IMG/VR virus record: IMGVR_UViG_3300028840_005521
Span: 1 to 52,386 of that record
Strand: one strand, 5' to 3'
Origin: a virus
Length of the DNA stretch: 52,386 nucleotides
Position 1 is the first letter of the stretch. Each line of letters opens with the position of its first letter. Of this stretch, positions 29,114 through 38,208 are shown in pieces. The position numbers and the translations under genes are program-made. The notes under the pieces are model-generated. The model was not told where the DNA came from, did no database searches, and worked only from the letters and a program-made list of their open reading frames with translations.

Positions 29114-29773
29114 GTGTTGATTCATAGAGCAGAGGACTACTTGGTAAGCGTTCCGGCCCGGGCGTATTGGGGAGCAGAAGGCGAGGATCCCCCAGCGGAT
29201 CCGCCACCGCCCGAAACACCCCCCGCCCCGGAACCGCAGGACAAGCAACCCGAGACCTTCCCCGCCGATTACGTCGAGAGGCTGCGAGCGGAAGCCGCCG
29301 CCAATCGAGTGAAGAGCAAGGAAGAGAAGGAACGCGCCGAGAAGGCCGAAGCGGAACTGAAGAAGATCCGAGACGCTGAGTTGTCGGAGATCGAGAAGGC
29401 GCAAAAGCTGGCAGAAGAGTCGACCTCTCGAGCCAGTGCTGCGGAAGCAAAAGCTCAGGCCCTTGCGTTGGCATTGACCGTAGAGCGGGAAGCCAACAAG
29501 CTGAACTTTCGCGACCCCAGTGACGCCCAGTCAATGCTCAGCCTTGACAACATCGAACTCGATGACGACGGGCTGCCGGCAAGAGACGGAATCGAAAAGC
29601 AGCTGACGAAGCTGGCGAAGAAGAAACCGTATCTGCTCAAAGAATCAAGCCCCGGAGACGGCGACGGTGGGCCGAAAGACCCACCCAAACCAACCGATGC
29701 TTTCAGCAAGAAACGAGAAGAAGAAGCCGCGAGACTCAAGGAACAGGGCTACATCGCAATGCCCACCCGGTAG
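29114..29773 (+). CDS. Capsid scaffold protein
   Basis: The 219-residue protein has a Pro-rich N-terminus (DPPADPPPPETPPAPEPQ), a long Ala/Glu/Lys coiled coil at about 50-130, and a charged tail. Between portal and capsid genes this is the typical scaffold. The GTG at 29114 follows AGGAGG at a 6-nt spacing. The 95-nt gap upstream shows no gene. Confidence 0.8.
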   Translation: MLIHRAEDYLVSVPARAYWGAEGEDPPADPPPPETPPAPEPQDKQPETFPADYVERLRAEAAANRVKSKEEKERAEKAEAELKKIRDAELSEIEKAQKLAEESTSRASAAEAKAQALALALTVEREANKLNFRDPSDAQSMLSLDNIELDDDGLPARDGIEKQLTKLAKKKPYLLKESSPGDGDGGPKDPPKPTDAFSKKREEEAARLKEQGYIAMPTR

Positions 29774-29827
29774 GCCAGGCGCCCCAGGCATATCCTCCCG
29801 AAAGTTTCGCAAGGAAGGAGTCTCTAA

Positions 29828-30274
29828 GTGAGACCAGACCAAGCCCCTGAAGGGGGTAAATTCCGGGCTACAGCGGCAGCAGCCATTGATGGTACGACCG
29901 GTGCCTGGGGCGATGCGGACATGCTATGTGTCGCGCTCGACGCCTCCGGGCAACTGATCCTTGCCACCAATAACGATGTTGTCGGTGTCATCTGGACCCC
30001 TGAAGGCCGCAAAGTAGCTGCGGACGGCTCGCACAAGGATGTGATCGGTGATCGCAAGTACACCGTGTTCACCCGTGCCGAGTTCGTGGAAGTAGACACG
30101 GCCGCTTCGCCAGCACTGACCGCTGGCGACAAAATCTACGCAACCGCTTCCGGTGACGTGCTCGACACGGGCATGACCACCGGCGATGTGTTCGTAGGTG
30201 CCGTGATCGCCGACGCCAACGATGCAGGTGGACGCCTGCTCATCGACATCGGCCTACTCCCGGCTGCCACATAG
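29828..30274 (+). CDS. Capsid decoration protein (DUF2190-like)
   Basis: The 148-residue beta-rich protein (ILATNNDVVGVIWTPEGRKV, TAGDKIYATASGDV, FVGAVIADANDAGGRLLIDI) fits the small head-decoration family coded just before the major capsid. AAGGAG lies 7 nt before the GTG at 29828. The exact family is from pattern memory. Confidence 0.75.
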   Translation: MRPDQAPEGGKFRATAAAAIDGTTGAWGDADMLCVALDASGQLILATNNDVVGVIWTPEGRKVAADGSHKDVIGDRKYTVFTRAEFVEVDTAASPALTAGDKIYATASGDVLDTGMTTGDVFVGAVIADANDAGGRLLIDIGLLPAAT

Positions 30275-30282
30275 AAAGGACG

Positions 30283-31539
30283 GTGAACGTGAAGACCTAT
30301 CTCACTAAAGCCGCCCTTGATGCGGCTATTGCAAACCCATACGAAACCCTCCATGAACTGTTCGAAGAGGTTCGCCTCGGCAACTACTTCGGCGACGTTC
30401 TCGAGGGGCGCTCTGCCCTGAGCATTTTCGGTGCGGCAGAGGGAGCAGCCCCGGCTGGCTTCCTTGCCCGTGAAGACACTCTCGACACTGTTCCCGGCAA
30501 CCGGGGACTCACTGTTGACGGGCAAAGCGTTAACGACATCTGGACCGAAATGCAGGCCATGCTGTCGGCGTTCAACGCGAGCGCTGATGCCATTGTGGCC
30601 TACTTGACGTTCCCGGTGGTCGCCCACACCGAGCGTGTTGGCGTACCTATCAACCCCGGGTTCCAGAAAGCCACCGAGTTCGGACGCCCGAGCAAGATTC
30701 GGATGCAGCACGTTCTGCGCGGATTCCCAATCGAGCACTTCGACCTCGGCGACGGCTACACCCAGGAATACATCGATCTGGCAACCGGCGCTCAGCTACT
30801 CGCTGTGCAAGCCACTGTCACGACCGCCTGGGCGCAGCTACGGCGCGATATTGTCCTCAAGGCGTTGATGGAGGAATCCAACTACACCGACCAGGACGGT
30901 ATTGCAGTCAAGAGGCTCTACAACGGCGACGGTGAGGTTCCCCCCACCATCAAGCGTTGGACCCATGCCGGCACCCACACCCACTACCTGTACTCGGCAG
31001 GTATCGCGTTCGCTCAGGCCGATCTGGACTCGATGTCCGATCACCTGATCCACCACGGGTTCCGCGAGTTCGGCGATGCAGCTTTCATTCTGCACACGAA
31101 CCGTGACGACCTTCCTGGTGTGCGCGCATTTGCCAACTTCATCCCGGCAGAGACCGGCGAGCGTCCCCAGGAACTCGCCAACTCTGGTGTGGTACGAGGC
31201 CTCCAGCGTGGTGCTGGTGGACTCCAGGTAGAAGGCTGGTGCAACGACTGGACCATCGTTCAGAACAACGACGTCCCCAGCGGCTACCTCGTCGGTACCG
31301 TCTCCGGTGGACCGTTCGACGTTCGGAACGTTGTCGGTTTGCGTGTCCATGAGAACCCAAGCGCCCGCGGCTTGCGTCTCATCGAAGGCAACCGGCAGAA
31401 CTACCCGCTCTACGATTCCGTGTACGACGGATATCTCGGCGCCGGCGTAGGCCAGCGTGGTGCAGCGGTCATCATGTACGAGGACACCGGAACTGGCTCG
31501 GCATACGTCGACCCGACCGGTTTCCAAACTGGTGAGTAG
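30283..31539 (+). CDS. Major capsid protein
   Basis: The 418-residue protein follows scaffold and decoration genes and has the expected size and composition. N-terminal helices (ALDAAIANPYETLHELFEEV) are followed by a mixed alpha/beta body with GQSVNDIW, FPVVAHTERVGVP, FILHTNRDD and WTIVQNNDVPSGYL. An HK97-type fold is inferred from context. GAAAGGAC precedes the GTG at 30283, and two strong hairpins follow the gene, as is common after abundant virion genes. Confidence 0.88.
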   Translation: MNVKTYLTKAALDAAIANPYETLHELFEEVRLGNYFGDVLEGRSALSIFGAAEGAAPAGFLAREDTLDTVPGNRGLTVDGQSVNDIWTEMQAMLSAFNASADAIVAYLTFPVVAHTERVGVPINPGFQKATEFGRPSKIRMQHVLRGFPIEHFDLGDGYTQEYIDLATGAQLLAVQATVTTAWAQLRRDIVLKALMEESNYTDQDGIAVKRLYNGDGEVPPTIKRWTHAGTHTHYLYSAGIAFAQADLDSMSDHLIHHGFREFGDAAFILHTNRDDLPGVRAFANFIPAETGERPQELANSGVVRGLQRGAGGLQVEGWCNDWTIVQNNDVPSGYLVGTVSGGPFDVRNVVGLRVHENPSARGLRLIEGNRQNYPLYDSVYDGYLGAGVGQRGAAVIMYEDTGTGSAYVDPTGFQTGE

Positions 31540-31561
31540 CAACACGAACCAGTAAGCCCAG

Positions 31562-31652
31562 GAGGGGAGAGACCAGTTCTCTCCCCTCCGTTACATCAGG
31601 TCGGTGCCGGGAGGCAGATGGGACGGCATCTCCCCCACCCCTCCCGGCACCC
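31562..31652. terminator. Two tandem hairpins after the capsid gene
   Basis: GGAGGGGAGAGA (31562-31573) pairs with 31579-31590 around a 5-nt loop. GGTGCCGGGAGG (31604-31615) pairs with 31641-31652, with a smaller GATG/CATC stem inside. Neither has a clear U-tract; they may protect the 3' end of capsid mRNA or partly terminate. Confidence 0.75.
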
Positions 31653-31668
31653 CTGAAAGAGAGATGCA

Positions 31669-32001
31669 ATGAAGATAGATGAGGGTCAACTCCAGCTGCG
31701 GATACGGGAACTGAAACGAACCGGCCGACCGGAGAAGGCATACCAGCTCCAAGTGGCAATCAAAGAAGGCAGGACGCCGGCCAAGCACCTGCTGTACGAT
31801 CAGGGGGAAAGCCCCGAAGAGAAAGAGATCATCGGCGAGATGCCGCCACGGACAGGAAGAGGATCTGGCAAGGTAGAGTGGGAAGCGTTCGCTCGAGAAC
31901 ACACCGACTGGCCAGACGAACTGATCGAAGGCGCTGGCGGACGGGACGACCTGATCAAAATGCTCGAGCTGAACGGGATCATCCCAAAAGAAAAGCGGTA
32001 G
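31669..32001 (+). CDS. Hypothetical head-region protein, 110 aa
   Basis: The product is basic and helical at the N-terminus (LRIRELKRTGRPEKAYQL), and the C-terminus DELIEGAGGRDDLIKMLELNGIIPKEKR resembles a small helix-extension-helix (SAP/HeH-like) end. GAAAGAGAG lies before the ATG at 31669. Its place after the capsid gene suggests a head-completion or DNA-contact role. Confidence 0.6.
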   Translation: MKIDEGQLQLRIRELKRTGRPEKAYQLQVAIKEGRTPAKHLLYDQGESPEEKEIIGEMPPRTGRGSGKVEWEAFAREHTDWPDELIEGAGGRDDLIKMLELNGIIPKEKR

Positions 32002-32050
32002 AGCTCAGTGAGTCTTGTAAGCTGGCGTGCAAATACACTGGGAGCAAGCA

Positions 32051-32269
32051 ATGGACGGATACACAATCGCTTGGCTACTGTGGGGCGCCATGTTCGTAGC
32101 CATCGAAGGCGCAGCGCTGCTCCGCAAAGAATCAGGCGACACGCTGAGTGAACACGTCTGGAAATGTTTCTCAGTGAAAGACAAGGCAAAGGGCTGGGTG
32201 GTGCGAAGAGGCGTGCTCGCCGTATTCCTCGCCTGGTTGACCGCCCACCTACTGGGAGCCGGGATCTGA
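32051..32269 (+). CDS. Small membrane protein, 72 aa
   Basis: There are two hydrophobic segments, about residues 5-24 (TIAWLLWGAMFVAIEGAALL) and 52-71 (RGVLAVFLAWLTAHLLGAGI), separated by a polar loop. GGGAGC lies 5 nt before the ATG at 32051, preferred to 32027. Membrane proteins of this shape are common among actinophage head genes; the role is unknown. Confidence 0.68.
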   Translation: MDGYTIAWLLWGAMFVAIEGAALLRKESGDTLSEHVWKCFSVKDKAKGWVVRRGVLAVFLAWLTAHLLGAGI

Positions 32270-32655
32270 TGGTTGCTGAACGAGAATACGCGATGGTGAT
32301 GGCTGAGGTGGCCGCTCATGGTGGCTCGTTTTATGCGACCGCGATCGACAACAGCCAGGTGTTCAGCTACTACTTCGAGGCACACATCCGGGCAGCTGAG
32401 GAAACATACGGCTGTGACGTGTATCCGTATGCATACGGGACTGAAGGGTCGTTCCTGGTCATGGCTGCTGGTCATCATGGCTGGTGGCACGACCCGGAAA
32501 CAGCAACGTTGTATATGTCACAAGGGACCGACACCGACAAAGCGATCGTGTTCGGGTTGAACGCTGACCGGCTAGCGACGATCCTCGCAGCGGCGGCTAC
32601 TGACGGGATCAACGTGGTGCGGCAGGTCCGGTTGGACACGAACGAGGTGATCTAA
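32269..32655 (+). CDS. Hypothetical protein, 128 aa
   Basis: The product has an alpha/beta pattern with FLVMAAGHHGWWHDPETATLYM and FGLNADRLATILAAAA. The ATG at 32269 overlaps the upstream stop (TGATG) and the gene is followed at once by the next (TAATG). No family is recognised; a small virion or assembly protein is plausible. Confidence 0.6.
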   Translation: MVAEREYAMVMAEVAAHGGSFYATAIDNSQVFSYYFEAHIRAAEETYGCDVYPYAYGTEGSFLVMAAGHHGWWHDPETATLYMSQGTDTDKAIVFGLNADRLATILAAAATDGINVVRQVRLDTNEVI

Positions 32656-34286
32656 TGGCCTTCACCGTTGTAGCCAACCTCGCCAACATCGACCTCGCTG
32701 AGTCTGCGACCACCTGGTCCATCGGGTCGCTGGACGCTGACAAGTATGTGCAAGGCAACAACTCGGTCGGGTTCTACATGACGAAGAACTTCCGGGGGTC
32801 CGTAACCATCACCCCTGCCTCATCAGTGGCGTGGGCCACCGGGGACCACCTCTATTTCTGGTTAGCATCGGACGTAGCCTCCAAGACCGAGGCCAAGACT
32901 ACCGGCACCACTACCGCTTCCGGGTACACCGTTCGGGTCACCCTGGCGTCCGGTGCATACCGCGAATGGCACTTCGCCGGATCAGATGTGTGGGACGGTG
33001 GCTGGCGCTGTTTTGTGATCGACCTCGGGCACACCGGCAATGAGCTGTACGCCAGCTCCGGTACTTTCTCGTCGGCATCCAACATCGCCAGCGTCACCTA
33101 CTACGTTGACCTCTCCAATTCGGGCAACATTCGGAACGTTCCGGCCAACCACTACGGAGACGCCATCCGAGTCGGCACCGGGCTGACCGCCTACAACACC
33201 TCCGCAACCGACGCAGCATTCGACCTGGCCGATATCGCAGCGGCCGATATGGCAACCGCCAACATGTACGGCATCCTCCAGACCCAGACCAAGGGCGGGT
33301 CTGCTCTCGGATGCCAAGGCCGAATCATCCTCGGAGACAGCGGGTCCACCAACCATCTCGACTTCGACTCCCAGGGAGAGCTACTGGAGTTCCTCCAAAG
33401 GGACGGCACCGGGGCAGGCATCGTTGCCAATGCCTTGTACGGCATCGAGGTGGTAGCCAACTCGACCGGCACCGACCAGGACTTCAAGATGGGGACCAAG
33501 GTGGGAACCGGAGCCAATGCTCGTGGCCGGGACGGCACCACCATCAGATCCGGTGGCTCAGCGGTGTACTGGTACTTCGAGTCGGTCGACGCTGACCTTC
33601 ACAACTTCACCATGTATGGCTCTACCCTGAGTGGAGCAATCGGTGGTACCAACTATGGCGTAGATCTGGACACCCCAACCACCACATTCGAAGTTGCGGG
33701 CTGCGTGTTCGATAGCTGTGAGGGCGTGGTGCTAGCCGACGCTGTGGCCACCTTCTGTACCTGGCAAAACTCTGCCACCGATGCCACCACCGGGGCGCTT
33801 GTGTGGCAAGACACCGAAACCGACATCGAGAACTGCTCGTTCATCAACAACGTGAACGGTATCTACATCGGGACGTTGACCGGGGACATCACCCTTTCCG
33901 GCATGACCTGGAGCGGCAACACCTACGACATCGAGTATGAGCACACCGCAGACTGGGACGCCAACTATGACGGGACCGCTCCATCGATCAATAACACCTC
34001 TACCGGCACGTTGACGGCAGTCTCCTCCAAGACCGCCACCTTCACCCCTGTCGAGAACGGATCGGCGTTTACGATCACCAGGAACAGCGACAACTTCCTC
34101 CTGCATGATGTTTCGTCCACTACTGGAGGCCAGGTCGTGTATACCTACGACGGTGCTCTGGATGCGACAGCAGCCACGGTTCACATCATCATTGTTGGTA
34201 AAGAACCCATCGACTTTCCGTGGACATTGGCAGAGGGGACTGTCCCCGTTTCTCAAGTCACAGATCGCATCTATTCCAACCCCTAG
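32655..34286 (+). CDS. Large beta-rich virion protein, probable beta-helix
   Basis: The 543-residue protein is rich in Thr, Ser, Gly and Asn. It has a lectin-like N-terminal half (FYMTKNFRGSVTITPA, FVIDLGHTGNELYAS) and a region of short repeating strands (VAGCVFDSCEGVVLADAV, IENCSFINNVNGIYIG, DITLSGMTWSGNTYDIEY), typical of right-handed parallel beta-helices. It ends RIYSNP, as the next large gene ends RNYSNP. It is probably a capsid or neck appendage that binds glycans (inference). Confidence 0.7.
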   Translation: MAFTVVANLANIDLAESATTWSIGSLDADKYVQGNNSVGFYMTKNFRGSVTITPASSVAWATGDHLYFWLASDVASKTEAKTTGTTTASGYTVRVTLASGAYREWHFAGSDVWDGGWRCFVIDLGHTGNELYASSGTFSSASNIASVTYYVDLSNSGNIRNVPANHYGDAIRVGTGLTAYNTSATDAAFDLADIAAADMATANMYGILQTQTKGGSALGCQGRIILGDSGSTNHLDFDSQGELLEFLQRDGTGAGIVANALYGIEVVANSTGTDQDFKMGTKVGTGANARGRDGTTIRSGGSAVYWYFESVDADLHNFTMYGSTLSGAIGGTNYGVDLDTPTTTFEVAGCVFDSCEGVVLADAVATFCTWQNSATDATTGALVWQDTETDIENCSFINNVNGIYIGTLTGDITLSGMTWSGNTYDIEYEHTADWDANYDGTAPSINNTSTGTLTAVSSKTATFTPVENGSAFTITRNSDNFLLHDVSSTTGGQVVYTYDGALDATAATVHIIIVGKEPIDFPWTLAEGTVPVSQVTDRIYSNP

Positions 34287-34370
34287 ACGCGTGACCCCTT
34301 TGACATCTGATGCTACGGTACGGAGAGATTTCCAAGATTTGTCAAACGCGAGGCGGCAAAGGACTAGCAC

Positions 34371-35972
34371 ATGGCGAAGATTACCGATCCTGACCAGTTG
34401 AATTTCGGCACTGAAATAGTGGTCGACACTACTGGTCCCAAAACCATTCAGCTAGTGGCGACCGGGAACCTGTCGAACGCTTCTCCAGCTGCCGTTAATG
34501 GTGTCACGATGCAGGCTGTCTATTCAAAGACAGTCGAGGGCTGGGAATCCACCCTTGCTTATCGTCGCCACTCGTTCCCGATCAAGATGTATACCCCAAA
34601 CGAGGGAGAGTGGATCAACTCCTGGGCGCCAGATGACGTCACCACCAACGAGCTGATCCGTGACGCCGGGATGATCGAGACCGACGGTACCTGGCACATG
34701 GGTCTGTTCACCCTGGGAGATTTCCCAGCAGACACAGACCAGGGATACTACGTCCAGTCTGGTGCTCTCGACGGGACCGTGGTCAACTTTGACCATACCG
34801 GTGAGATCAACGAGATGGTGGAGATCAAGGGAACTGGTGGTACCCCGGACAACACGTCCTACCTCGGTGTGTTCTATCGGACCCGCCCCAACTACTACGA
34901 CTTCTACGAAGTGGTCTCCGGGCTGCAGCTCTCTGCCCTGACCGCTAAGCGCGAATCGATTCCTCTCGGATCCACACCAGATCCACAGATCACCGAGTCG
35001 GACGCCAACATCGACGCCAACACGCCATACACCGGCATGACGCTCGACTTCCTGACCGGCGAGTACGGACTCGAAGGTGCGGCAGGCGGTGCAGAGACGT
35101 GGGCCATCTCCCAGGTGTATGCTGCTGGAGATGCCATTGCCGACTCGAGCGGTAGATACTTCCGGGTCACCGTCGGCGGCACATCGGCTGGTAACGACTC
35201 TGACCTGGCCGGTGGTTCGGACACGGGTGTGACCTACGAGGTCCACCCGGGTGAGCGCCAGATTGGATCGACCTACTATCTGTTCTCCCGGATCATCGAC
35301 GGCAACTTCGGATCTTTGTCTGAGTGTTACCAGTGGGGATGTCGCCAGGAGCGGCAAACCGGTGACATCAACGACGACATCAACCTTGACGGATTCGGAA
35401 CCGTGAAGGGCCAGCTCTGTCCGCACCTGTTCCAGTACCAGGCCGCCGGGTTCGACGGCACCATCCTCAAGCTGGCCGAAGGTGTCATGCTTGATGACCC
35501 GGCAGCAGCCGAAGCTAACAACATCGTCTTCTACCCGCACTCACTTGATGGCACCTACCCCAACTCAGGCAATGGTGTGCAGTACCCGTTCACGGTCAAC
35601 ATCCAGGTGCTCGATGCATCATCCAGCAACAACCTGGCCGGTGGCCGACTCACTTTGTTCTTCGCCAACGACGATGCCGGCGACAACCTCGGGTATGACT
35701 TCGACACCGACAATGCCATCGTGATGCAGGAAGACGACCTGACTCCGATCGACATCGCATCGTTCACGGCTGCTGAAATGAACTTCACCTACGACTATGA
35801 CGTGAACACCCAGCGAGGCACTGGCTCGGATGGCACACCTGTTCCTGTCAAGGCAGTGGCGATTAACGCAGGATCCTCTGAACCTATTGTGGTGGATGCC
35901 ACACTGACCAGAATCGACAACGTTGCGATTCGGATCAGTGCCCAGGACGACAGGAACTACTCGAATCCGTAA
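34371..35972 (+). CDS. Large virion structural protein, 533 aa
   Basis: The N-terminal part has MQAVYSKTVEGWESTLAYRR followed by HSFPIKMYTP, a pattern that recurs in the 36336-37061 protein (WSDLIEDWESDVVLRGHTFPI). The body is beta-rich with many Asp/Gly/Thr residues, and the end is RNYSNP. Its position between head and tail genes suggests a virion surface protein. The start at 34371 has only AAAGGAC at 8 nt. Confidence 0.65.
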   Translation: MAKITDPDQLNFGTEIVVDTTGPKTIQLVATGNLSNASPAAVNGVTMQAVYSKTVEGWESTLAYRRHSFPIKMYTPNEGEWINSWAPDDVTTNELIRDAGMIETDGTWHMGLFTLGDFPADTDQGYYVQSGALDGTVVNFDHTGEINEMVEIKGTGGTPDNTSYLGVFYRTRPNYYDFYEVVSGLQLSALTAKRESIPLGSTPDPQITESDANIDANTPYTGMTLDFLTGEYGLEGAAGGAETWAISQVYAAGDAIADSSGRYFRVTVGGTSAGNDSDLAGGSDTGVTYEVHPGERQIGSTYYLFSRIIDGNFGSLSECYQWGCRQERQTGDINDDINLDGFGTVKGQLCPHLFQYQAAGFDGTILKLAEGVMLDDPAAAEANNIVFYPHSLDGTYPNSGNGVQYPFTVNIQVLDASSSNNLAGGRLTLFFANDDAGDNLGYDFDTDNAIVMQEDDLTPIDIASFTAAEMNFTYDYDVNTQRGTGSDGTPVPVKAVAINAGSSEPIVVDATLTRIDNVAIRISAQDDRNYSNP

Positions 35973-35981
35973 GGGAGCACC

Positions 35982-36326
35982 ATGAGTGAGGTTGAGATAA
36001 TGGACGATGACATCAAGGTGTGGGAGCCGACTCACGGAAGTTCCAACACGGGAAAACGACGCCTGTGGAGACGCAACCGGAACGCTGCCTATCGCCAAGC
36101 ATACAAAGAGCGAATCGGCGAAGACCACCCGGCCTCTCTTGAGGAAGAGCCGGGGGAGGATCTTCGCAAGTTGCTCGAGAAGACCGAGCCTCCGCACGGG
36201 ATGAACTGGGATGACTTCGGGAAACTCTGGGATCTGCATCCCGAGCATCCGTACACCCCGGTCTTGAGGAAGCAGTCGGTGGATGCTGAGTGGCAGCGTC
36301 ACCTCGAAGAGCAGGGTCTAGCGTAG
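35982..36326 (+). CDS. Hypothetical charged protein, 114 aa
   Basis: The product is basic near residues 25-45 (GKRRLWRRNRNAAYRQAYKE) and acidic later, mostly helical. AAGGGAG precedes the ATG at 35982. It lies between the two related structural genes and may be their assembly partner. Confidence 0.58.
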   Translation: MSEVEIMDDDIKVWEPTHGSSNTGKRRLWRRNRNAAYRQAYKERIGEDHPASLEEEPGEDLRKLLEKTEPPHGMNWDDFGKLWDLHPEHPYTPVLRKQSVDAEWQRHLEEQGLA

Positions 36327-36335
36327 GAGGCCACT

Positions 36336-37061
36336 GTGGGGGCCAAGCTCTACGCAGACACAGCTAACAAAGTTCTGGTGATCACTCAGGCACCGGATGG
36401 TGACGGGTTCATCGACATCAACGTCCAAGTGGATGTGTGGTCTGACCTGATCGAAGACTGGGAAAGCGACGTGGTGCTTCGAGGTCACACGTTCCCAATT
36501 GTTCTCGTCGGCGCTCAGACAATCTCGGCTGGGAAGCTCGGGTCGACATACGTGTTGCTCGACCCGTGGCAGATCGAACCATACGAAGCCGACCATGACC
36601 TGAACATCAACGGCAACCTGTTCACCGAATCGGCATTGACGAAGCTGGTGTTGCCAACAGTTGGTGACTACACCGTGACTGTGAACCGGAACCTGTCGAC
36701 ACTCGTTGAGGTTGTCGAAACCGGCACGTCCGGGTTGACCCCAACCGAGTCGCAGGCACTCATCGACATCGATGCGAACGTCGACGCGTTGATTGTCGAC
36801 GTGGCTGCGCTCGAGGCCAAGATCGATTTGCTACTCAGCGCCCAGGATCTCACCAACGAGCAGAAAGAAGCGGAGCACTGGACAGAGATCTCACTAGCGC
36901 CCGAAACGACACCAGGGAAGCTGGTGCTGCGCAACACGTCGGTGCTGAGGCGATGGGAAGCTGACGCATATGAAACGGAGCCGGGAACCACCCCGATGAT
37001 CGGTTACCGCGGCACCGGTCTCGAGTACATCGGTCAGCTAGCGGAGGTGGCGTATTCGTGA
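36336..37061 (+). CDS. Virion structural protein, 241 aa, related to the 533-aa protein
   Basis: The N-terminal 90 residues share the W-S-x-x-x-E-x-WES ... HTFPI pattern with the 34371 product; the rest contains a helical stretch (IDANVDALIVDVAALEAKIDLLLSAQ) and a beta tail. AGGAGG lies 6 nt before the GTG at 36336. It is probably part of the same surface structure. Confidence 0.62.
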   Translation: MGAKLYADTANKVLVITQAPDGDGFIDINVQVDVWSDLIEDWESDVVLRGHTFPIVLVGAQTISAGKLGSTYVLLDPWQIEPYEADHDLNINGNLFTESALTKLVLPTVGDYTVTVNRNLSTLVEVVETGTSGLTPTESQALIDIDANVDALIVDVAALEAKIDLLLSAQDLTNEQKEAEHWTEISLAPETTPGKLVLRNTSVLRRWEADAYETEPGTTPMIGYRGTGLEYIGQLAEVAYS

Positions 37062-37426
37062 GCCATACCGTCTATGCCCACCTGCCGGCCATCGGTCTCG
37101 GCAAACGAGACCCGATCCGTCCGCACGTAACAGGCGGTATCGGGGCGGGCTTGCCCTTGTTCATAACCGAAATCCTCGGTTCTCGCACCTACAGAGACGG
37201 GCTGCGTTCATACGTCGATCTCGACGCGGCGACCGTCAACGCCATACGCACCTACCTGATAGCTGAACGAGGCTTTGACGTCACAGAACGAACGTTTGTC
37301 CCATTTATCAGGTCAACGTCGCCTCTCGAGCGGCTCTGGTCGGATGTGATAAGGATCTGGGGCAAGTCGCAGCGGGAAGGCACATCGGCCCGCCTGTATC
37401 TCGACTCGAAACGCAACTACGACTAG
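37058..37426 (+). CDS. Hypothetical neck-region protein, 122 aa
   Basis: The GTG at 37058 overlaps the upstream stop (GTGA). The product is a mixed alpha/beta protein (VDLDAATVNAIRTYLIAERGFDVTER). It precedes the head-tail adaptor, so a neck role is likely, but no family is recognised. Confidence 0.55.
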   Translation: MSHTVYAHLPAIGLGKRDPIRPHVTGGIGAGLPLFITEILGSRTYRDGLRSYVDLDAATVNAIRTYLIAERGFDVTERTFVPFIRSTSPLERLWSDVIRIWGKSQREGTSARLYLDSKRNYD

Positions 37427-37435
37427 GATTCCAAC

Positions 37436-37813
37436 ATGGCTCTTTCCGCAGAAATCGTAACCCTGATCCGGGATGAAATCGGTGGTGACCCTGACTTCTC
37501 CGACGACGACGCCGGGTTTGACTCCGCTACCCAACTCGGGTCGCTCGAGGCTATCTACACAGCTGCCAAGCGTGGCAACGAGAACGTGCTCAGGACTGCC
37601 TTGATCTGTTGGCGGTTGCGACAGAAGGACTATGTGAAGCGCGGGTTCGACGCCACCGCATCTGGTTCGTTGATGGCACGTCGGCAGCGCATGAGGGAAC
37701 TGGACCGGATCGTGAAGGAATACGAGATGCTGGTTGACACGACCGCCCGACACGCCAACTCAACGGTGCAAAGCGACTATCAGCAACACGCTGACAGCTC
37801 AGAGTTCAGCTAA
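37436..37813 (+). CDS. Head-to-tail adaptor (gp6-like connector)
   Basis: The 125-residue helical protein begins MALSAEIVTLIRDEIGGDPDF and has the helical bundle ALICWRLRQKDYVKRG...ASGSLMARRQRMRELDRIVKEY typical of connector proteins that bind the portal. Its place before the stopper and tail terminator genes fits. The stop overlaps the next ATG. Confidence 0.75.
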   Translation: MALSAEIVTLIRDEIGGDPDFSDDDAGFDSATQLGSLEAIYTAAKRGNENVLRTALICWRLRQKDYVKRGFDATASGSLMARRQRMRELDRIVKEYEMLVDTTARHANSTVQSDYQQHADSSEFS

Positions 37814-38205
37814 TGCGTGACAAGGCTTATCGGCTACTCCTCGAGCTGATAGTCGATGATTTGCAGAAATACACCGAAGCCTATTTGCCGGAAGAAGCTG
37901 TGGCGCTGATCACCGACAAAGGATGTATCCATCCGCTCATCAACCAGCGCAGATCAAAACATCAGTTCATGGTTTCCACCACGCTCGTGAAAGAAGCGAT
38001 CGAGGAGATCCATTACAGAGGTGATAGGGCTGTAGCTATCTTCCACAGCCACCCCACCTCGTCTGCCAACCCATCAGACGCCGACAAAGAGATGATGCAG
38101 CAAGCAGATGACACCGTGTTCATGATCCTGGGAACAGACCGCCTCTCGGCGTATATGTGGGAAGATGGGGAAGCCAAAGAGATAGCCCGAACCCGCCTGG
38201 AGTAG
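37813..38205 (+). CDS. JAMM/MPN-type metalloprotease domain protein
   Basis: The 130-residue protein carries HSHPTSSANPSDAD, an exact H-x-H-x7-S-x2-D JAMM zinc motif, with a likely catalytic Glu in LPEEAVALI about 60 residues earlier. The family cleaves isopeptide or peptide bonds; phage versions (lambda gpK N-terminal part) act at the tail tip. Here it lies between adaptor and stopper genes, an unusual place, so it may process a neck or capsid protein. Confidence 0.82.
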   Translation: MRDKAYRLLLELIVDDLQKYTEAYLPEEAVALITDKGCIHPLINQRRSKHQFMVSTTLVKEAIEEIHYRGDRAVAIFHSHPTSSANPSDADKEMMQQADDTVFMILGTDRLSAYMWEDGEAKEIARTRLE

Positions 38206-38208
38206 CCG

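Noticed and set aside
34287-34370. Promoter with TTGACA before the 533-aa gene
   Set aside because: No -10 box at a suitable distance; the only TANNNT is 8 nt away.
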